Positions 24,629 through 32,425 of a DNA stretch of 42,787 nucleotides are shown here, in pieces. Positions within the stretch are counted from its first letter, which is position 1. Every line of letters begins with the position of its first letter. The translations under genes were made by a program, and so were the position numbers. Origin of the DNA: Candidatus Palauibacter australiensis (GTDB taxonomy: Bacteria; Gemmatimonadota; Gemmatimonadetes; Palauibacterales; Palauibacteraceae); NCBI GenBank assembly GCA_026705295.1, contig JAPPBA010000022.1:1-42787 (forward strand). Direction: 5' to 3'. The notes under the pieces are model-generated. The model was not told where the DNA came from. It made no database searches and saw only the letters and a program-made list of their open reading frames with translations.

Positions 24629-24665
24629 TGCGGAGGCGGGTAATGCGGAGGCGGGTAACGCGGAG
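24621..24665 (+). repeat. Three tandem 15-bp repeats at the S9 peptidase stop
   Basis: GCGGGTAATGCGGAG occurs at 24621-24635 and 24636-24650, and with one change (GCGGGTAACGCGGAG) at 24651-24665. The TAA of the first unit is the peptidase stop codon, so loss or gain of units would not change the protein. Confidence 0.85.
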
Positions 24666-24680
24666 AGTGCGTGAGGCGGC

Positions 24681-25304
24681 ATGCCGGTGAAGCCGGTTCC
24701 GGCCGCGGTCGCGGGTCTCCTTGCGGGCCTCGTCGTGGGCGGCGCCGTCGGGATCGCACTCGGCGGCGGGGGCGGTACGGCTTCAGGAACTGACGGTGAG
24801 GCCGCGGATCTGCTGGCGGGGATGGCGGCGCGGCAGGACGAGCGGCTCGGGCGGCTGACGCAGGAGGCGGGCGAATCGGCCCAACTGCAGCGCGAACTCG
24901 CGCTCGCGCTCTTCTACCGCCTGCAGGAGTTCCGGCGCTTCGGGCTCGAGGGGCAGATCGTGACCTGGATCGTGCCGGGCGCGTCGGCGGGCTCCGGCGA
25001 CCCGCTGGGTGGCTCGCTCGCCGGTGCGGTGCGCCTGCCTCAGTTGGCCGCGGACGCGGCGACGCGGGCGGAGTGGAGAGCCGTCTCCGATCGTCTCGCC
25101 TCGATCGGGGCCGAGGTGGACCCCACCGTGTTATCCGCCTTCGAGGCGGTGCTCGGGTTCGTCGAGGGCCGTCCCTGGCCGGAGGGTTCGGGGCTGGCGG
25201 CGGCGGTCGCGTCGGGCTGGGCGGATCCCGAGACGGTGGAGGCGTGGCTGTCCTTGAACCGGGCCCTCGTCGGCCGCGCGGATGCCATCCTCTCCGGATT
25301 CTGA
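24681..25304 (+). CDS. Membrane-anchored hypothetical protein
   Basis: The 207-residue product has an N-terminal anchor (AAVAGLLAGLVVGGAVGIALG) with a glycine-rich tail, then a soluble helical domain. Residues 45-75 (MAARQDERLGRLTQEAGESA) look like a short coiled coil. The remainder contains TWIVPGASAGSGDPLGGSLA and several helices but no recognised motif. It starts 52 nt after the S9 peptidase stop and partly overlaps the possible longest start of the following lipoprotein gene, so all three may be co-transcribed. Confidence 0.65.
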   Translation: MPVKPVPAAVAGLLAGLVVGGAVGIALGGGGGTASGTDGEAADLLAGMAARQDERLGRLTQEAGESAQLQRELALALFYRLQEFRRFGLEGQIVTWIVPGASAGSGDPLGGSLAGAVRLPQLAADAATRAEWRAVSDRLASIGAEVDPTVLSAFEAVLGFVEGRPWPEGSGLAAAVASGWADPETVEAWLSLNRALVGRADAILSGF

Positions 25305-25320
25305 GCGCCTCTCCCGCTTC

Positions 25321-28300
25321 ATGACTCGCCTTGGCAGCTCGCGGCGAGCGACCGCGTCGCACCCGTCAGGGGCCGCCGGGCCGCGGGTCGCCGGGCTCCG
25401 GGTCGCAGGCGGTTGCGCCTCCAGCGCGCCGCCGGCCGCGGCCGTCGCCTGCGTGCTGCTGACTGCCGCGGTTGCTTGCGGCCCGCCGGACTTCTCCGCG
25501 CCTGCGCAGCCCGGCGCGTGGACGGACGTGCCCGGCGCCCGCTGGCGGCCCCTCGTAGTGGAGGGCGCCGACGCTGGGTTCACGCCCGTTCCGCTTTCGT
25601 GGTCCGGCGTGGACTTCGGCAACGCGCTCTCGGACGCGAGCTTCCTCGAGAACCAGATGCGGGGCAACGGCTCGGGCGTGGCGGCGGGCGACGTGAACGG
25701 GGACGGGCGGCCCGACATCTACCTGGCCCGCCTCGAGGGCCCGAACGCCCTCTACATCAACCTCGGAGACTGGCGGTTCCGTGAGGCCGCGGCGGTGAGC
25801 GGGGTCGCCGCGGCGGACCGGTTCTCGACCGGCGCCACCTTCGGGGACGTGGACGGAGACGGCGACCACGACCTCCTGCTCACCTCCATCGAGGGCCCGA
25901 AGTCCGTCTTCCTGAACGACGGGTCAGGGCGGTTCACCGAGGCGCCGGAGGCCGGACTGCGGGACTCGCGCGGCGGGATGTCGAGTGCGCTGGCCGACAT
26001 CGACGGAGACGGCGATCTGGACCTCTACCTCACGCGCTACAAGAGCCGCTCCGTCCTCGATCTCTTTGCCGGGGACGAGGTCGCCTTCCCGAATACCGTG
26101 CGACGCGTGGGGCGGGAGTTCGAGGTCGTGGAACGCTTCGCCGATCACTACGAGCTGGCGTGGCGGGCCGACGGCGTCGTGCGGCTCGAGAAGGGGGAGG
26201 CCGACGAACTCTACCTGAACGAGTTCGACGAGGACGGGAGCGACGGTGGCGGCTTCCGGCACGTGCCGTTCTCCTCCGGCGCCTTCCTCGACGCCGACGG
26301 CGCACCGCTGGGGACCGCCCCGACCGAATGGGGGCTGGCGGCCCGCTTCGGGGACCTGGACGCCGACGGCGACCCGGACCTCTACGTCGCGAACGACCTG
26401 CACAGCCCCGACCGGCTGTGGATCAACCGGGGGGACGGGACCTTCCGCCCGCCGCCGCCCCACGCGCTGCCCACGACGAGCGCCTCCTCCATGGCGGTGG
26501 ACTTCTCGGACGTCGACCGGGACGGAGACGCGGACGTGTTCGTGCTCGACATGCTGGCCCGCGACTCGCGCTCAAGGAAGACGCAGGACCCGGTGTCGCG
26601 CGTGGAGCACACGCCGCCCGGCGAGGCCGCGGGGGCGCAGCAGGTGAACCGCAATACGCTGCTCGCCAACCGGGGGGACGGCACCTGGGCCGAGGTCGGG
26701 CGCCAGGCGGGGGTCGAGGCGTCCGGGTGGTCCTGGTCGGCCCTCTTCCTCGACGTGGACCTGGACGGTTTCGAGGACCTCCTCATCCCGAACGGCCACA
26801 TCCGGGACCTGATGGACGCGGACACGCAGATCTCCATCCGCGAAGCGGGCCTCTCGGGCGAGCGCGAGTCCACTCTCCTGTACCGTCCCCTGCCGCTGCC
26901 CAACGTGGCGTTCCGGAACCTGGGCGGGACCGGGTTCGAGGAGGTGGGGCGCGCCTGGGGCGTGGCGCCGGAGCCGGACGTGTCGCACGGGGCGGCGCTG
27001 GCGGATTTCGACGGGGACGGGGACCTGGACGCGGTGGTGAACCGGCTCGAGAGCCCGGCGCTGCTGCTGCGCAACGATGCCGCGGCGCCCCGGCTCGCCG
27101 TCCGCCTGCGGGGAGAGGCGCCGAACACGGCCGGGGTCGGCGCCACGGTGTGGCTCGAAGTCGAGGGTCTGCCGCGCCAGACGAAGGAGGTCGCGGCGGG
27201 CGGCGGCTATCTCTCGGGTTCGGAGGCGCTCGTCTCGTTCGCGATGGGGGAGGCCGCCGAGGGCACGCTGGGCGTGGAGTGGCGCGGCGGGGGCCGGTCG
27301 CGGGTGCGCGTCGATGGCCCGAACCGGCTGTACGAGATCTTCGAGGTGGAGGCCTCCGGGCAGGAAGCGTCCGGCGCGGGAGCCGTCGCTCCGCCACCCG
27401 CCCCGGTCGCGGCGCCGTGGTTCGAACTGGACGAGAGCTTCGGGCCGATCCACGACGAGCCGCCGTTCCCCGAGGTGGCGCGCCAGCCGCTCCTCCCGCT
27501 GCGGCTGTCCCGCATGGGGCCGAGCGTGGCGTGGCACGACCTGGACGGCGACGGGGACCCCGACTTGCTCCTGGGCTCGGGCGCCGGCGCGGCGCCGGTG
27601 CTGTTCCGGAACGACGGGGGGGCGCTGGTCCGCGTGACGCTGGCGGGCCCGCGCGCGCCCGTCGACCAGGCCGCGGTGATCCCGCTTCCTTCAGGGGACA
27701 CGGCCAGGGTGCTGCTCGGGCTGTCCAGCTACGAGGCGCCGCCGGCCGAGGTGACGCAGGTGCCGGCCGTCGTGTCTGCCGAGTGGCCGGGGGCCGCGAT
27801 GGCGGGCGTGGCGGTGACCCCGCTCAACCGCGGCGTCGCGCCGGGCTCATCGGGGTCGGCGGGCCCGCTGGCCGTCGCCGACTACGACCTCGACGGACGG
27901 CTCGATCTCTTCGCGGGCGCGCGGGTCATGCCCGGCGGCTACCCGCTCTCCGGCCCCTCCCGGGTGTTCCGGGGCCGTCCGGGCGGCGGCTTCGAGGAGG
28001 ACCGGCGGGACGCGGCGGCCTTCGAGCGCCTGGGCATGGTGACCGGGGCCGTGTTCACGGACTACGACGTGGACGGCGACCCGGATCTCGCCGTCTCCAT
28101 CGAGTGGGGCCCCGTGCGGCTGCTCAGGAACGATCGGGGGCGCTTCTCCGACGTCACGGAGGAGGTGGGACTCGGCGAGCACCCCGGGCGCTGGAACGGC
28201 GTGTCCGCGGGCGACTTCGACGGCGATGGACGCCCGGACCTGGTGGCGGTCTCCTGGGGGGACAACACCGAGTACCGCCCGACGCCCGGGGCCCCGCTCG

Positions 28301-29157
28301 AACTCCATTTCGGGGACGTGGACCGCAACGGCACCCTCGATCTCGTGGAGGCGCAGCGGGACGAACGGCTCGGCGCGTCCGCGCCGCTGGCCGCGCTGGG
28401 CCGGCTCGCCGAGCACATCCCGCCGGTGGGCGGGCGCCTGCCGACGCGCGCCGCCTACGCCGAGGCAGACGTGAGCGAGGTGCTGGGCGCGTGGCCGGAG
28501 GGTCGGCTGGAGGCGGCGGAACTGCGGCACACGGTGTTCCTGAACCGGGGCGACCGCTTCGATGCGGCGCCGCTCCCGCCCGAGGCGCAGCAGGCCCCCT
28601 CGCTCGGAGTCCTGGTGGCGGACGCCAACGGCGACGGCCGCGAGGACCTGTTCCTGTCCCAGAACTTCTTCGCCACCGACGAGGACACGCCGCGCTACGA
28701 CGCGGGACGGGGGCTGTGGCTCGAGGGCGACGGGCGCGGCGGGTTCCGCCCGGTCCCGGGACAGGAGTCGGGGGTCGCCGCCTACGGAGACCAGCGCGGC
28801 GCCGCGGCCGCGGACATCGACGGCGACGGCCGCCTCGATTTCGTGCTGGGGATCAACGGCGGCGCGGCGCGACTGTTTCGCGGCGCCGGAACCTCGCCCG
28901 GCCTGCGGGTCCGCGTCGCCGGGACGGCGGAGAACCGCCACGGAATCGGAGCTGTCCTGCGCGTGGTGTACGCCGACGGCCTCGGCCCCGCGCGCGAAGT
29001 GAGGGCCGGATCCGGAACCGGCTCCCACGACGACCCCGTGCAGATCCTCGGCCTCTCGGGCGACCCCCTGGCGATCGAGGTCCGGTGGCCCGGAGGCGCC
29101 GTCGCGCGCGTCGAGGTCCCCCCGGGCGCCCGCGAAGTAACCATCGGCCCCCCGTGA
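25321..29157 (+). CDS. Giant FG-GAP / ASPIC-UnbV lipoprotein (CRTAC1-like), two-lobed
   Basis: The product is about 1278 residues from the ATG at 25321; an in-frame ATG at 25282 is possible but overlaps the previous gene. A long n-region precedes a lipobox (TAAVACG). FG-GAP/VCBS repeats with calcium-type DxDxDG loops recur: DVNGDGRPDIYLAR, DVDGDGDHDLLLTS, DIDGDGDLDLYLTR, DYDLDGRLDLF. An ASPIC/UnbV domain appears mid-protein (NTAGVGATVWLEVEG, then EVAAGGGYLSGSE) and again at the C-terminus (NRHGIGAVLRVVY, EVRAGSGTGSHDD). The two halves look like a duplication. Such proteins are extracellular adhesin- or receptor-like binding proteins; the partner is unknown. Confidence 0.88.
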   Translation: MTRLGSSRRATASHPSGAAGPRVAGLRVAGGCASSAPPAAAVACVLLTAAVACGPPDFSAPAQPGAWTDVPGARWRPLVVEGADAGFTPVPLSWSGVDFGNALSDASFLENQMRGNGSGVAAGDVNGDGRPDIYLARLEGPNALYINLGDWRFREAAAVSGVAAADRFSTGATFGDVDGDGDHDLLLTSIEGPKSVFLNDGSGRFTEAPEAGLRDSRGGMSSALADIDGDGDLDLYLTRYKSRSVLDLFAGDEVAFPNTVRRVGREFEVVERFADHYELAWRADGVVRLEKGEADELYLNEFDEDGSDGGGFRHVPFSSGAFLDADGAPLGTAPTEWGLAARFGDLDADGDPDLYVANDLHSPDRLWINRGDGTFRPPPPHALPTTSASSMAVDFSDVDRDGDADVFVLDMLARDSRSRKTQDPVSRVEHTPPGEAAGAQQVNRNTLLANRGDGTWAEVGRQAGVEASGWSWSALFLDVDLDGFEDLLIPNGHIRDLMDADTQISIREAGLSGERESTLLYRPLPLPNVAFRNLGGTGFEEVGRAWGVAPEPDVSHGAALADFDGDGDLDAVVNRLESPALLLRNDAAAPRLAVRLRGEAPNTAGVGATVWLEVEGLPRQTKEVAAGGGYLSGSEALVSFAMGEAAEGTLGVEWRGGGRSRVRVDGPNRLYEIFEVEASGQEASGAGAVAPPPAPVAAPWFELDESFGPIHDEPPFPEVARQPLLPLRLSRMGPSVAWHDLDGDGDPDLLLGSGAGAAPVLFRNDGGALVRVTLAGPRAPVDQAAVIPLPSGDTARVLLGLSSYEAPPAEVTQVPAVVSAEWPGAAMAGVAVTPLNRGVAPGSSGSAGPLAVADYDLDGRLDLFAGARVMPGGYPLSGPSRVFRGRPGGGFEEDRRDAAAFERLGMVTGAVFTDYDVDGDPDLAVSIEWGPVRLLRNDRGRFSDVTEEVGLGEHPGRWNGVSAGDFDGDGRPDLVAVSWGDNTEYRPTPGAPLELHFGDVDRNGTLDLVEAQRDERLGASAPLAALGRLAEHIPPVGGRLPTRAAYAEADVSEVLGAWPEGRLEAAELRHTVFLNRGDRFDAAPLPPEAQQAPSLGVLVADANGDGREDLFLSQNFFATDEDTPRYDAGRGLWLEGDGRGGFRPVPGQESGVAAYGDQRGAAAADIDGDGRLDFVLGINGGAARLFRGAGTSPGLRVRVAGTAENRHGIGAVLRVVYADGLGPAREVRAGSGTGSHDDPVQILGLSGDPLAIEVRWPGGAVARVEVPPGAREVTIGPP

Positions 29158-29194
29158 GGAATTGAATTGCAAGACCGACCGGCCCGCAGGATGT

Positions 29195-29827
29195 CTACCT
29201 GGTAGGTATCGTCCGCTTCAAGTACTGGTCGAAGAGCGGCACCGTGAAGGCCGTGTCGCCGTGGGCCGGGCTGTAGATCATCCCCTTCTTGATCAGGTTC
29301 GAACGCGTGGGCGCGACCGTCTGCACCGGGCGGCCGAGGGCGCCCGCGATCTCCCCGGAGCGGTGCGGACCCGGGCCAAGCTCGGCCATGGCGCGCAGGT
29401 ATCGCCGCTCGAACGGGGTCGTGCGCTCGAAACGTACCCGGAAGAAGGTGCTGTCGAGTTCGCCGATGGCGACGGGCGAGGCTGCCACCACATCGGAACG
29501 CGTCACTGTTGGACCGTCGGCCACCGTCCAGCAGGCGCTGCCCCATTCCTGAAGGAAGTAGGGGTATCCCTCCGTCGTGCGCAGGATTACTTCGAGGGCG
29601 GCGGTGGAGTAGGCGACTCCGAGACGGTTCGCCGGTGCCTCGAGGGCCTGCCGCGCCGGGCCTTGCGGAAGAGGACCAACCTCGGGGAAAGAGAACATGC
29701 GCTCGGCATAGGACTTCGCGACACCGACGTGGCCCACGAGTTGAGGCAGGCCGGATCCGATGAGTGTGACCGGCAGCCGACGCTGTGCGACCCGGTGCAG
29801 GGCCGTTATGAGGGCGGCGAGTTGTGT
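29195..29827 (-). pseudogene. 5'-truncated AAA ATPase (orc1/cdc6-like ATP-binding protein)
   Basis: The open C-terminal part (180 residues from a GTG at 29737) and 30 further in-frame codons upstream read as the back half of a mobile-element-associated ATPase: TALHRVAQRRLPVTLIGSGL, SYAERMFSFP, GYPYFLQEWG, then a winged helix PHRSGEIAGALGRP with TRSNLIKKGMIYSPAHGDTA. The N-terminal half with the Walker A and B motifs is gone. At about 29825 the sequence switches abruptly to a beta-propeller gene fragment. A functional ATPase cannot be made from this locus. Confidence 0.8.
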
Positions 29828-29975
29828 CCGGATCGAACACTGACAGGCGGCTGTTGGACGGATCCGTGACCCAGAGGCGACCCTGCGGATCGAAGCATGA
29901 GTCCGTGCGCGTCGCGGAATTCCCCGGGACCCTCTCCCTCGCCCCCGTGGGTGGCCCGGTCTAGGGACCGGTGCC
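29825..29975 (-). pseudogene. Beta-propeller gene fragment, frameshifted
   Basis: On the minus strand a blade reads RATHGGEGEGPGEFRDAHGL then ML; after a one-base shift it continues DPQGRLWVTDPSNSRLSVFD and PDT. This is the same region as residues around GGKGEGPGEF to VFDPDEG of the intact gene at 291-1529. Both ends are missing: it abuts the HEPN remnant on one side and the ATPase remnant on the other. Confidence 0.8.
29956..29971. repeat. Short palindrome at the HEPN/propeller boundary
   Basis: CCGGTC (29956-29961), TAGG, GACCGG (29966-29971). It lies 11 bp from the HEPN remnant stop, at the edge between two unrelated gene fragments, and may mark a rearrangement point. Confidence 0.3.
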
Positions 29976-29981
29976 GGTGCT

Positions 29982-30125
29982 TTACAACAAGTTGGCGGCC
30001 CAGTTCACGACGGTCTCGGCCAGGTAGACGTTGGGAAGGCGGCTCCCGGCTTGGGCGAGATTGCTCCGCGCGCGGTTGAGCCATTCGCGGGGATCCGTCG
30101 AGGGATGACGCTCAGGCGGCGTCAT
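29982..30125 (-). pseudogene. Internally deleted HEPN-domain protein
   Basis: An open frame of 47 codons starts at an ATG inside the end of the MNT remnant. It opens with MTPPERHPSTDPREWLNRAR then SNLAQAGSRLP, the usual N-terminus of HEPN toxins or domains. It ends LAETVVNWAANLL, which resembles the C-terminal helix of the same family. About 80 middle residues, including the RxxxxH ribonuclease motif region, are absent. The junction is near VYLAE. The frame stays open across the deletion, so a mini-protein could still be made. Confidence 0.7.
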
Positions 30126-30357
30126 AAATCACTCGGCCTTCCCGGAGCGCCGGCTTGATGACGAGGAGGTCGATGTCGCTGTGCGGGCCCATCTCGTTCC
30201 GGGCGGCGGAGCCGAAGAGGATGACTTTTTCCGGCTGAGAGACGGCGACGATCCGCCGGATGATCTCGTCCAGCGTCGAGTCATCGACCGAGCACCCGCC
30301 GTTCTGCGTCGCCGGCTGTTTCGCGTCAGCCATACTCGCCTCCATCAGACCGTTCAC
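30112..30357 (-). pseudogene. Internally deleted MNT-type nucleotidyltransferase
   Basis: The 81-residue frame (ATG at 30357, or internal ATGs at 30345 and 30333) has the minimal nucleotidyltransferase core: VILFGSAARNEMGPHSDIDL with the GS and D61/D63 pair. Directly after LLVIK comes PALREGRVIYDAA, which in my knowledge of the family is the C-terminal tail. The intervening 40-50 residues, with the third catalytic aspartate (the VDVVVVT strand), are missing. MNT proteins normally AMPylate or guard the HEPN partner. Its stop overlaps the HEPN start, as in intact MNT-HEPN operons. Confidence 0.75.
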
Positions 30358-30427
30358 GGACGCGCGGACTTCGCGAGCGCGTTCCGAACAAGATAACAGG
30401 GCTTTGGGGGTGAGGGGCGTGAGGCGG

Positions 30428-30883
30428 TCATGCTGAGGCGGTGCGGCGAGCGAGGCGGGCGTCGAGGCTGAGGCGGTCGTCCTCGAACAGGAGGAGGACG
30501 ATGACGAGCAGGAGCGTGCGCGGGATCACGTGCGCGCTGAAGACGTAGAGGGGTTCGGCGAGCAGGTGGCCGAAGGTGACGAGGATGAGGACCCCGCCCA
30601 ACCCCAGCGCGGCGATCCGGCGCCGCCAGCCCGCCAGCATCAGCGCCCCGCAGACGAGTTCGATGAACGGGATCGCGATCCCGGCGGCCCACAGCGACCA
30701 GGCGGGGAGGAACGTGTCGGCGTAGGCCTCCACGAACAGGCCCCGCGCGTGCTGGACGGCTCCGAGTTCGAACACCTTCCAGAACCCGGCCATGAAGAAG
30801 ATGAAGCCGAGGATCATCCGCGCCACGAACGCGGCCCAGCTCCTCGGAGCGAGCGCCGCTTTCGCCTTCAACTCCCGGTTCAT
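30428..30883 (-). CDS. DoxX-like membrane protein
   Basis: The 151-residue product has four predicted transmembrane helices: FVARMILGFIFFMAGFWKVF, WAAGIAIPFIELVCGALMLA, ALGLGGVLILVTFGHLLA and PRTLLLVIVLLLF. The FMAGFWKVFE segment and four-helix layout fit the DoxX/MauE-like superfamily, whose members are subunits of quinone oxidoreductases or redox partners. Substrate unknown. It is downstream of a GlcG/HbpS-like gene on the same strand, separated by 186 bp containing repeat copy 5, so co-transcription is possible but not certain. Confidence 0.8.
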   Translation of the reverse strand: MNRELKAKAALAPRSWAAFVARMILGFIFFMAGFWKVFELGAVQHARGLFVEAYADTFLPAWSLWAAGIAIPFIELVCGALMLAGWRRRIAALGLGGVLILVTFGHLLAEPLYVFSAHVIPRTLLLVIVLLLFEDDRLSLDARLARRTASA

Positions 30884-30930
30884 GAGTCGAACCTATCCGG
30901 ATTCGACCGGACCGGCGACGGAGCGAGGTC

Positions 30931-30959
30931 TAGCAGCCCGTGGCAAAAGCCCTGCTGCG
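30931..30959 (+). repeat. TAGCAGCCCGTGGC repeat, copy 5
   Basis: TAGCAGCCCGTGGCAAAAGC followed by CCTGCTGCG. This is the best copy and can fold: AGCAG pairs with CTGCT and inner GGC with GCC around AAAA. Unlike others it is not next to a plus-strand stop codon; it lies in the leader of the minus-strand DoxX-like gene. Confidence 0.75.
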
Positions 30960-31069
30960 TTCGATCCCCCGGAGAGCGACTGGGCCGCGTACCTCGGCGA
31001 AGAGCGCCGACGGGTGGCGACGCTGCGCTGGTAACGCTCGGACCGGGTCGCCCTGCTCCCCGCCGCAGC

Positions 31070-31558
31070 CTAGTTCAGGCCCGCGGCTTCGATGCCCGCT
31101 TGCGCGCAGATGGCGTCGTTGGCACCGGTGTCGCCGCTGACCCCGATGCCGCCGATGTGCTGGTCGTCATCGGTCATGATCGGCAGCCCGCCCTCGAAGT
31201 AATTCATGCCGGGAACGAAGGCGGCGGCGGAGACGCCGTTGCCGAAGGCGATCTCGCCCCACTGCTGCGTCGACCGCGGGCTCAGGGCCGAGCTGCGGGC
31301 CTTGGCCATCGAGATGTCCTGTGACAGCAGCTGCGCGTCGTCCATCCGGTGGTAACCCTTCAGGTTGCCGTGGTTGTCCATGATGGCGATGTGCATGCGC
31401 CACCCCTCCTCCTCCGCCTTGGTCAGGCAGCCGTGAATCATGGTCATGGCGGCGGCGCTGGTGAGCATGGGACGGTCCTCGACCTGGGCGGCGGCGGGGA
31501 TGGCCGTCAGCGCCGGGGCGACGAGACAGAGAATAACGAAACAGCGACGGGCACGCAT
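31070..31558 (-). CDS. Secreted GlcG/HbpS family protein
   Basis: The 162-residue product has a signal peptide (FVILCLVAPALTAIPAAAQ). The mature part matches the GlcG/HbpS (heme-degrading/heme-binding-like) fold: AMTMIHGCLTKAEEEGWRMH, IAIMDNHGNLKGYHRMDDA, the A(x)ARSSAL-like KARSSALSPRST, then GLPIMTDDDQHIGGIGVSG. HbpS binds heme and iron in the extracellular space in Streptomyces; many members have no known ligand. Length is normal. Start ATG at 31558 is followed by a proper signal sequence. Confidence 0.85.
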   Translation of the reverse strand: MRARRCFVILCLVAPALTAIPAAAQVEDRPMLTSAAAMTMIHGCLTKAEEEGWRMHIAIMDNHGNLKGYHRMDDAQLLSQDISMAKARSSALSPRSTQQWGEIAFGNGVSAAAFVPGMNYFEGGLPIMTDDDQHIGGIGVSGDTGANDAICAQAGIEAAGLN

Positions 31559-32037
31559 CGATTCTCCTCCAGAGGTTGGTGTTGAAACAAGGATCGGCTA
31601 CTGGTCGGTTCGTGGCGGAATCTCGGTGTTTCGCCCAAGCACCGATAGAGGATCGGTGTCAAGTCCAAGCGAGGATAGCCGGCCGACGCTCTCGGCTGGA
31701 AGACGGGCAGCCGTTAGTGAAACTCCGTGAAACTCTTCTGCGCGCCGCCCCGGACTGAGGTGGCCGGGCCGTCGCTGGCAAGCTCCTCGGCCTCTGGGCC
31801 GCCAGCTCACCAGCATCAGCGCCCCGTCCCGCCGACTGCGGTTGCCGTCGCCTCCAGCCGGGTGATGCCCGAGCAGTGTTTGCTGTCGTCCATGTCGGTC
31901 GCTTCCACTCTTCATTTCGAGTCCGGCCGCAAGGATGGCGTCGGGCGGTGCATCGCGCGACCCGCCCTCTTGTTGCACGACCGCGAACACCTAATGGTTC
32001 AACCTCTTGGCGTTGCGACGCTTCGTTCACCCAGGAC
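31559..32037. other. 479-bp stretch with no convincing gene
   Basis: Several overlapping frames are open on both strands, but none shows a signal peptide, known motif or consistent codon bias. Composition is less GC-skewed at third positions than in neighbouring genes. It may be a degraded gene or a promoter region for the small ORF at 32038; I see no repeat copy in it. Confidence 0.5.
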
Positions 32038-32328
32038 GTGACCGAAGCCGTGCGGCACTTCGATTTGCCGATTCTCTCCACGCTCTCCCTCACGTACGCC
32101 CTTCAGGAATCGCTCCACGAGTACGACCGGATCGTTTCCGCCGGGATCATCCAACCTCAGTTCTTCGCGGCCACGGACCAGCCCGGCGCCGTCATCTACC
32201 TCGGCGTCATGCTGAGCGACGTTCGGGAGAGGGAGGACGAGCTCGGGCGATTCTACGCCGAGACGCTTCGGCATGTGCGTCAGCGGCTGGGAGATCCCGA
32301 GGCTGGTGCGGTGATGGAGGTCCGTTGA
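32038..32328 (+). CDS. Small hypothetical protein upstream of imuB
   Basis: From the GTG at 32038 the product is 96 residues: TEAVRHFDLPILSTLSLTYA, LQESLHEYDRIVSAGI, then FFAATDQPGAVIYLGVML and a charged C-terminal helix EREDELGRFYAETLRHVRQR. It is predicted mostly helical, with no signal. The frame is open upstream to 31876, but that part looks non-coding. I recognise no family. It could be a truncated remnant. It ends 97 bp before imuB. Confidence 0.45.
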   Translation: MTEAVRHFDLPILSTLSLTYALQESLHEYDRIVSAGIIQPQFFAATDQPGAVIYLGVMLSDVREREDELGRFYAETLRHVRQRLGDPEAGAVMEVR

Positions 32329-32344
32329 CGGAAGATGTCCCCCC

Positions 32345-32372
32345 TTGCATCCCATCCGTGATCCGCTAGGTT
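32345..32372 (+). promoter_or_regulatory. Possible imuB promoter
   Basis: TTGCAT (32345-32350) and TAGGTT (32367-32372) are separated by 16 bp and resemble -35 and -10 elements. Match to consensus is moderate, so this is a suggestion only. Confidence 0.25.
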
Positions 32373-32383
32373 AGCCGACCCGA

Positions 32384-32410
32384 TTTTCGGTCTTTATTCG
32401 GTTTTCTCGG
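32384..32410 (+). promoter_or_regulatory. Phased TTYCGG-type repeats upstream of imuB
   Basis: TTTTCGG (32384-32390), TTATTCGG (32394-32401) and TTTTCTCGG (32402-32410) recur about one helical turn apart in an AT-rich patch just before the imuB ribosome site. This could be a binding site for a damage-response repressor or activator. It does not match a LexA box I know. Confidence 0.3.
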
Positions 32411-32425
32411 GTTTAGAAAGGTCGC

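Noticed and set aside
21926-24682. A 918-residue open frame antisense to the S9 peptidase
   Set aside because: It is the mirror of a well-supported peptidase gene; the translation is R/V/H/P-rich with no motifs, as expected from antisense GC-rich DNA.
31598-32093. Open minus-strand frames that might be a transposase remnant
   Set aside because: No DDE, HTH or known transposase motif and no terminal inverted repeats could be found.
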